A stretch of DNA of 6,155 bases from Planctomycetaceae bacterium (GTDB lineage: Bacteria; Planctomycetota; Planctomycetia; Planctomycetales; Planctomycetaceae). The stretch lies in contig JAGQQT010000255.1 in the NCBI GenBank assembly GCA_020426065.1, forward strand, positions 1 to 6,155. The letters are read 5' to 3'. Positions 1 to 3,652 of this stretch are shown here, piece after piece (position 1 is the stretch's first letter; every line of letters starts with the position of its first letter). A program made the translations under genes and the position numbers. The notes beneath the pieces were generated by a model. It was not told the DNA's origin and did not search any database. It saw only the letters and a list, made by a program, of their open reading frames with translations.

Positions 1-1
1 T

Positions 2-541
2 GCAATCACCGCGATCATCGTGCGGATATTGACCCGACATACCAGCAAGATCTACGGTCGACACCGCATGATTGTCGTGGGCATGCTGGGGCATATTGTG
101 GGGTATGCGGCACTCTGTTTTGTCACGGCGGAATGGCACTTTCTGTTCCCGGCGATCTGCAGCGGCTACGCTCATGCCCTGCTCTTTCCCTGCGTTGTTT
201 CACTGGGAACGGCCCGATTCCCCCAGCAATATCGTGGAACTGGAACCACTCTCGTTCTCTGCTTTTTCGACCTGGGTGGCGTGGTGACGGCTCCTGTGCT
301 GGGAGCAGTCATCGACCATATTGGTTTTCATGCCATGTTCATGTCGACATCCGTCGCTTGCGTCGTTTTGACAATCCTTTATGCCTACGTCGTTCGTGCC
401 GAGGTGGATCCAGAAATGCTGGGAGTAGACAAGCCTGCTGATCCATCCCGTGAAGAAAAAACCGGTATGAATCTGGCAGATAACAGGCCGGAAGAACTGG
501 TTGCTCCGGCCCGTCCATGCGAGAGTGGTTGTGCCAGCTGA
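2..541 (+). CDS. MFS transporter, C-terminal part (5' end outside window)
   Basis: This frame is open from the first complete codon at position 2 to a TGA at 539-541, so the true start is upstream of the window; the GTG at 20 is simply an internal Val codon. About 179 residues are visible. The opening piece ([19 protein letters not shown]) has the basic loop after a helix seen in MFS motif A. It is followed by about five hydrophobic segments, including one from [15 protein letters not shown], one around [19 protein letters not shown], and the pair [20 protein letters not shown] and [19 protein letters not shown]. The stretch [10 protein letters not shown]...FDLGG...[11 protein letters not shown] is typical of the C-terminal half of MFS_1 proteins (family knowledge). 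The last 45 or so residues are a polar, acidic cytoplasmic tail. Substrate cannot be told. No convincing terminator follows it. Confidence 0.8.
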   Translation, partial: AITAIIVRILTRHTSKIYGRHRMIVVGMLGHIVGYAALCFVTAEWHFLFPAICSGYAHALLFPCVVSLGTARFPQQYRGTGTTLVLCFFDLGGVVTAPVLGAVIDHIGFHAMFMSTSVACVVLTILYAYVVRAEVDPEMLGVDKPADPSREEKTGMNLADNRPEELVAPARPCESGCAS

Positions 542-629
542 GAGTGCTGGAAATCTGCCTGGAGATAGAGGACAATCCTGATCACGATAACCGTTGAATC
601 ATTCACCCTGTTGATGTTGGGAGTGCCCC
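542..629. other. Intergenic gap between the MFS gene and the small membrane protein gene
   Basis: These 88 bases hold no open frame that looks coding and no strong hairpin. The two flanking genes run the same way, so co-transcription is possible, but the distance is long enough for a separate promoter. The only signal I can support is the GGGAG ribosome-binding site at 619-623, just before the TTG start of the next gene. Confidence 0.4.
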
Positions 630-878
630 TTGGACTTTCTCTATTTTCTGCTGATTGGTCTTGTTGCGGGCTGGCTGACAGGTCAGATCATGAAAGGAGG
701 CAGTTTTGGACTGGTCACCAATCTGGTCGTGGGAGTGATCGGTGCCATTCTCGGCGGCTTTGTTTTCAGTCTGCTGGGACTGGCCGCAACGGGAATGATG
801 GGCAAGCTGGTGACGGCTACGGTAGGGGCGGTCCTGCTCGTTGTGATTCTGCGCAAGTTTGGTCGCAATATCGATTAG
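630..878 (+). CDS. GlsB/YeaQ/YmgE-family (transglycosylase-associated) small membrane protein
   Basis: This 82-residue protein has three hydrophobic segments: about residues 3-20 (LYFLLIGLVAGWLTGQIM), 28-50 (LVTNLVVGVIGAILGGFVFSLLG) and 58-76 (GKLVTATVGAVLLVVILRK). The pattern IGLVAGWLTGQIMKGG, then VVGVIGAILGGFV, then VGAVLLVVILR matches PF04226 proteins, which are usually 80-90 residues long, sit in the inner membrane and are often stress-induced. Their molecular function is not firmly known. TTG at 630 is chosen as start because an in-frame TGA lies at 612-614, no ATG or GTG lies between, and GGGAG at 619-623 sits six bases upstream. The stop (876-878) overlaps the stop of the opposing gene at 875-877. 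Confidence 0.85.
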   Translation: MDFLYFLLIGLVAGWLTGQIMKGGSFGLVTNLVVGVIGAILGGFVFSLLGLAATGMMGKLVTATVGAVLLVVILRKFGRNID

Positions 879-1528
879 GGTTCTGCCCGACCTGTGCCAG
901 GCCCCTGTGAATCCCTGCAGGACTGGTGCGGTTTTGCTGCAGGCAGCCTCCAGTTATATTTCAGGGCCAGCATGCGGAATCCAACAATAAACACCAGCGC
1001 GCTGGGCAAAGCATAGACCAGTTCCACGTTGAGTGCACGCAGCAGAAACAGCAGCCAGCAGCCTGTGAATGAACAGGTTGCGTAGAGAGGCGCATTGCGG
1101 AAAAGGCTCGGCACACGATTGCAGACGATGTCCGCCATCACGCCACCAAAAGTTCCAGTAACCACTCCCAGAATGGCGGCAATGAACAATGTCGTTCCAA
1201 AGTCCAGTGCTGCCAATGCTCCTGCCAGACTGAACAGTCCCAGACCCAATGCATCGGGAATGGATAACAGATGCTCAACGCGATCGGGCAGTTGCGGCAA
1301 AATTGAGGTGATCAGTGCCAGAACGAAGACGATGACCGCGTAATGGCTGTTCTCAATCCAGAACAACGGATGCCTGTCCAGAAACAGATCCCGCAGTGTT
1401 CCCCCTCCAAAGGCCACCAGAAAGGCGAGGCTGAACACTCCGACAAAATCCATTTCATGCCTGCGTGCCAGCAGCACTCCATACAGGGCACCGGAAATCA
1501 CCGCTGCAAATTCAATGAGGGTGTACAT
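875..1528 (-). CDS. TRIC/YadS-type (UPF0126) membrane channel family protein
   Basis: From the ATG at 1526-1528 the protein has 217 residues with about seven hydrophobic helices. It shows the internal duplication of PF03458. The first repeat carries ISGALYGVLLARRHEMDFVGV and GGGTLRD (residues 41-47). The second carries LAGALAAL, GVVTGTFGGVMAD (121-133) and NRVPSLFRNAPLYA. Family members are inner-membrane trimeric cation channels (prokaryotic TRIC) or, for E. coli YicG-like proteins, proposed glycine transporters, so the substrate here is open. The second repeat has Ala132 where the family usually has Arg (GGxxRD). The last 20 or so residues are a hydrophilic tail that runs into the opposing gene's stop. 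An in-frame TTG at 1553-1555 would add nine residues; the ATG is preferred because YadS-like proteins begin right before the first helix. Neither start has a clear Shine-Dalgarno site. Confidence 0.85.
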   Translation of the reverse strand: MYTLIEFAAVISGALYGVLLARRHEMDFVGVFSLAFLVAFGGGTLRDLFLDRHPLFWIENSHYAVIVFVLALITSILPQLPDRVEHLLSIPDALGLGLFSLAGALAALDFGTTLFIAAILGVVTGTFGGVMADIVCNRVPSLFRNAPLYATCSFTGCWLLFLLRALNVELVYALPSALVFIVGFRMLALKYNWRLPAAKPHQSCRDSQGPGTGRAEP

Positions 1529-1584
1529 GGGCAGGATTGTGAAATGCTGCTTCAACAGTGCAAAAGGTAGATATAAAACAGACC

Positions 1585-1607
1585 GAGCAGGCGGAATTCG
1601 CCTGCTC
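1585..1607 (-). terminator. Probable intrinsic terminator of the metallopeptidase gene
   Basis: GAGCAGGCG (1585-1593) and CGCCTGCTC (1599-1607) form a perfect 9-bp stem with a 5-base loop. Reading the minus strand, the hairpin lies 29 bases after the metallopeptidase stop (1637-1639) and is followed by GGTCTGTTTTATAT, a moderately T-rich run. It also separates that gene from the downstream TRIC-type gene, so the two are probably not strongly co-transcribed. The T tract is interrupted, so termination strength is uncertain. Confidence 0.6.
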
Positions 1608-1636
1608 TGGTACGACTCAGAACTGTCAGTTCAGGT

Positions 1637-2521
1637 TCACAGTGAGTCGTAAGGCATTTCAAAGAACTGATCGAGTGTTTTTCGGGAAGGATCACCAGAC
1701 TTGAGTCCTTCACGAAACCAGTGCACACGCTGAGCGGAGGTTCCGTGGGTAAACTGCTCAGGCACAACCACCCCCCGCGATTTCTTCTGCAGCATGTCAT
1801 CGCCAATCTGGCGGGCGGCATTGAGCCCTTCCTCGATATCACCCCGTTCGAGCACATCGTACGCCTGCTGGGCATGATAGGCCCAGACTCCCGCCAGGTA
1901 ATCAGCCTGCAATTCGAGTCGGACTGACATCTGGTTGGCCTCTTCTTCAGAGCTGGTTTGACGGGCCCGATGGACCAGATCGGAATAACCAAGCTGATTC
2001 TGCACATGATGGCCGACTTCGTGGGCGATCACGTAGGCCTGTGCAAAGTCTCCCGGAGAATTCAGCTGGGTACGCAACTGATCGTAAAATGAAAGGTCGA
2101 TATAAACTTTGGCATCGGCCGGGCAGTAAAACGGCCCCATCGCAGCTGCCCCGTGTCCACAGGCGGTGGATGTTGAGCCGCGAAAGATCTCGAGGTCCGG
2201 AGCGGCGTAGCTTTTGCCGTAATCAGTAAACAGGTCCTGCCAGACATCTTCTGTGAGAGCGAGCACTTTTTTGACAAAGACCACCTGTTCATCCTGAGCA
2301 GCCTGCTCAGCGGGATCCAGTGGCTGAGCTGGTGCCCCCTGTTTGACGTTGGCCTGGTTCTGGACAACAAACTTGAGTACGTCTCCCAGATTGCCCCCGG
2401 ACAACAGGATCAGCCCGATCATCAGGATCAGCCCCAGCCCGCCTCCGGCTGCCACTTTTCGTGGTCCCATCGCCCGACGATCCTGAACGTTGTCACTTTC
2501 CCGCACGTGTCCCAGCTTCAT
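1637..2521 (-). CDS. YpfJ-type neutral zinc metallopeptidase, membrane-anchored
   Basis: The protein has 294 residues from the ATG at 2519-2521. Its N-terminus ([10 protein letters not shown], residues 7-16) is the hallmark start of YpfJ-like proteins of PF04228. One membrane anchor follows at about 24-42 ([19 protein letters not shown]), then a polar linker and an extracytoplasmic peptidase domain. That domain contains Cys121 and Cys133 (CGHG...FYCP), the zinc site HEVGH at 167-171, and LELQAD at 202-207, whose Glu203 or Asp207 may complete the site. The C-terminal [17 protein letters not shown] (257-273) is also typical. Substrates are unknown in this family. Length is normal. An in-frame TTG at 2540-2542 would add seven residues, but GTGAGAG before the ATG looks like a Shine-Dalgarno site and the family start fits the ATG. 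Confidence 0.92.
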   Translation of the reverse strand: MKLGHVRESDNVQDRRAMGPRKVAAGGGLGLILMIGLILLSGGNLGDVLKFVVQNQANVKQGAPAQPLDPAEQAAQDEQVVFVKKVLALTEDVWQDLFTDYGKSYAAPDLEIFRGSTSTACGHGAAAMGPFYCPADAKVYIDLSFYDQLRTQLNSPGDFAQAYVIAHEVGHHVQNQLGYSDLVHRARQTSSEEEANQMSVRLELQADYLAGVWAYHAQQAYDVLERGDIEEGLNAARQIGDDMLQKKSRGVVVPEQFTHGTSAQRVHWFREGLKSGDPSRKTLDQFFEMPYDSL

Positions 2522-2581
2522 ACGACTCTCACTGTCTTTCAAGGATTCTCTGAACCCAAAAATTTGTCATGGCCTATCGAT

Positions 2582-2610
2582 ACGATAATCCGGCCTGGAG
2601 CACCCGACAA
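2582..2610 (-). promoter_or_regulatory. Candidate promoter for the metallopeptidase gene
   Basis: On the minus strand, TTGTCG (2605-2610) and TATCGT (2582-2587) are separated by 17 bases, a sigma-70-like arrangement with 4 of 6 matches to each box. It lies about 60 bases before the metallopeptidase ATG, in the 156-base gap after the HxlR gene. TATCGATA at 2575-2582 is an overlapping palindrome. Short matches like these arise easily by chance, so this is only a candidate. Confidence 0.25.
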
Positions 2611-2677
2611 TTCTGTTTTTTGCCGCTTTGCCGATTTTCTTGAGGGTTGATCCAGACATCCCCTCAGCAGCTGGACA

Positions 2678-3022
2678 TTAGAGGGAAACATCATCCGGCA
2701 AGCGGGTTCCCTCAATGTTTTTCAGCCCCCAGAGTGCCAGGGATTTCAGAATGGGTTTCAGGGTTTTCCCTTTACTGGTCAGGCGATACGCCTCTTTGCC
2801 GCTGTAAACCGGAGAGGGAAACCGCTCGATCAGTTCCGATTCCTGCAGTCGGGTGAGTCGATTCGAAAGGATATTGGTCGCGATCCGCTCCGGAGACTGC
2901 TGCAGTTCGCTGAAATGCTGTTTCCCCAGAGCCAGATCCCGGATGACCAGCAGGGTCCACTTGTCTCCAATGATGTCGAGGACGGAAGCAATCGGGCAGG
3001 TGGAATGGAGATGATGAGGCAT
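2678..3022 (-). CDS. HxlR-family winged-helix transcriptional regulator
   Basis: From ATG 3020-3022 the protein has 114 residues, the usual size for HxlR/YodB/HypR-like DNA-binding dimers. Family signatures are CPIASVLDIIGDKWTLLVIRDL (C9-P-I ... G19-D-K-W, Leu24 to Leu30), FSEL at 37-40, the recognition-helix stretch IATNILSNRLTRLQ at 47-60, a wing around 67-80 (RFPSPVYSGKEAYR) and LTSKGKTLKPIL. Cys9 occupies the N-terminal position used for thiol redox sensing in YodB and HypR, so an oxidant or electrophile signal is plausible but not shown. A longer frame reaching a minus-strand start at 3109 exists, but its extra residues are translated from the operator repeats and are not family-like. 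It is divergent from the cupin gene, which it probably controls along with itself. Confidence 0.92.
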   Translation of the reverse strand: MPHHLHSTCPIASVLDIIGDKWTLLVIRDLALGKQHFSELQQSPERIATNILSNRLTRLQESELIERFPSPVYSGKEAYRLTSKGKTLKPILKSLALWGLKNIEGTRLPDDVSL

Positions 3023-3045
3023 GATATTTTTCTCGAAATTTCGGA

Positions 3046-3059
3046 TTGCATTTTGCAAG
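3046..3059. promoter_or_regulatory. Putative HxlR operator, copy 1 (regulator-proximal)
   Basis: TTGCATTTTGCAAG contains the inverted repeat TTGCA-TTT-TGCAA. It lies 23 bases before the HxlR start codon and is identical to the copy at 3082-3095. A palindromic site next to a gene for a dimeric winged-helix regulator is the usual arrangement for autoregulation. Binding is inferred. Confidence 0.6.
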
Positions 3060-3081
3060 CCAGTATCTAAACTTACGCAAG

Positions 3082-3095
3082 TTGCATTTTGCAAG
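3082..3095. promoter_or_regulatory. Putative HxlR operator, copy 2 (cupin-proximal)
   Basis: This is an exact second copy of TTGCATTTTGCAAG, 36 bases centre to centre from copy 1 and 29 bases before the cupin ATG. The flanking ACTTACGCAAG (3071-3081) resembles part of the same element, so bound dimers could cover much of the space between the two copies. Confidence 0.6.
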
Positions 3096-3113
3096 TTTGT
3101 GTTTTGCATCCAG

Positions 3114-3120
3114 AAAGGAA
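3114..3120 (+). promoter_or_regulatory. Ribosome-binding site deciding the cupin start
   Basis: AAAGGAA ends four bases before the ATG at 3125-3127. It supports this start over an upstream in-frame start at 3089, whose extra codons run through the operator region. Confidence 0.7.
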
Positions 3121-3124
3121 ACCT

Positions 3125-3550
3125 ATGTCAAACTATACCACGTATGAAGCAGGAACATGGAGTGATCTCGGACAACACTGTTTCCGGCATCCCCCGCTCG
3201 AAGCTCCCGGGAAATGTTTTCTGAGTGAACGGGTCGACTCCAGCGGTTGTGAAATCTCGCTCAATCGGTTCGAGCCGGGAAAAGGCTATCCATTCCTGCA
3301 CCGGCATCAACAGCAGGAAGAGATCTATATTGTGGTGAGCGGAAGCGGGGAAATGCTGGTCGATGAGTCCATCATTCCCCTGCAGGAGGGGTCCGTTGTG
3401 AGAATTGCCCCTGCCGGAGTCCGCTCCTTGCGTGCCTCTGCAGATGGGCCGATCTGCTTTCTGTGCATCCAGGCCACGGAAGGGACGTTAACCTCCCGCA
3501 CCATTGGAGATGGCTCGATTGTCCCCGGACCAGTCAACTGGCAGAACTGA
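3125..3550 (+). CDS. Single-domain cupin protein
   Basis: This is a 141-residue small cupin. Motif 1 is clear: H59-R-H61 followed by E66 and G73 in FLHRHQQQEEIYIVVSG, giving three of the usual metal ligands. Motif 2 is seen as EGSVVRIAPAGVRSL (residues 88-102), with P96 and G98 conserved, but the position normally holding His is Ser101, flanked by Arg100 and Arg103. The fourth metal ligand therefore appears to be missing. The barrel covers about residues 43-120, and the N- and C-terminal flanks are short. There is no signal peptide, so it is probably cytosolic. Cupins of this size serve as isomerases, dioxygenases or ligand sensors, and I cannot choose. Control by the divergent HxlR regulator is likely. 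The gene ends 103 bases from the stop of the convergent large gene. Confidence 0.88.
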   Translation: MSNYTTYEAGTWSDLGQHCFRHPPLEAPGKCFLSERVDSSGCEISLNRFEPGKGYPFLHRHQQQEEIYIVVSGSGEMLVDESIIPLQEGSVVRIAPAGVRSLRASADGPICFLCIQATEGTLTSRTIGDGSIVPGPVNWQN

Positions 3551-3652
3551 ATGATCCGAGTGGATATGAAGGGAGAGTGTGAAAAAAACGTTGCAGATGT
3601 ACTCCCTCCCCGGTTCTGCCGCCCCTCCACATGGGCGGGTGGACGACGTTTA
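3551..3652. other. Convergent intergenic region, no clear terminator
   Basis: This 102-base gap separates the cupin stop from the stop of the large minus-strand gene. It contains a G/C-rich 6-bp inverted repeat (CCGCCC 3619-3624, GGGCGG 3633-3638, 8-base loop) with no T run on either side. An open plus-strand frame from 3551 runs antisense into the large gene and shows no family resemblance, so it is not called. Confidence 0.4.

Larger units (their letters stand above)
3023..3124. promoter_or_regulatory. Divergent control region between the HxlR regulator and the cupin gene
   Basis: These 102 bases must contain the promoters of both genes. They hold two identical 14-bp palindromic elements (3046-3059 and 3082-3095), a related ACTTACGCAAGT at 3071-3082 and a half-like TTTTGCAT at 3102-3109. 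GCAAG occurs three times. I cannot assign -35 and -10 boxes with confidence. A weak plus-strand pair is TTGCAT (3046-3051) with TAAACT (3068-3073) at 16-base spacing, which would put the first operator copy on the -35 box. Confidence 0.6.

Noticed and set aside
534..550. CCAGC...GCTGG hairpin at the end of the MFS gene as a terminator
   Set aside because: The 5-bp stem includes the stop codon in its loop and is not followed by a T tract, so it is probably chance.
1552..2007. Minus-strand open frame of 151 codons overlapping the metallopeptidase
   Set aside because: It lies in another frame of the clear HEVGH peptidase gene and of the terminator region, with no domain features.
3023..3109. 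Longer HxlR start at 3109 adding 29 residues
   Set aside because: The extra residues repeat an L-Q-N-A pattern only because they are translated from the 14-bp operator repeats. The family N-terminus begins at the ATG 3020-3022, just before the conserved Cys.
3089..3124. Earlier start for the cupin gene at 3089
   Set aside because: It overlaps the operator, has no good ribosome-binding site, and the ATG at 3125 has AAAGGAA at proper spacing.
3619..3638. G/C hairpin CCGCCC...GGGCGG as a bidirectional terminator
   Set aside because: The stem is only 6 bp with an 8-base loop and there is no T run on either strand.
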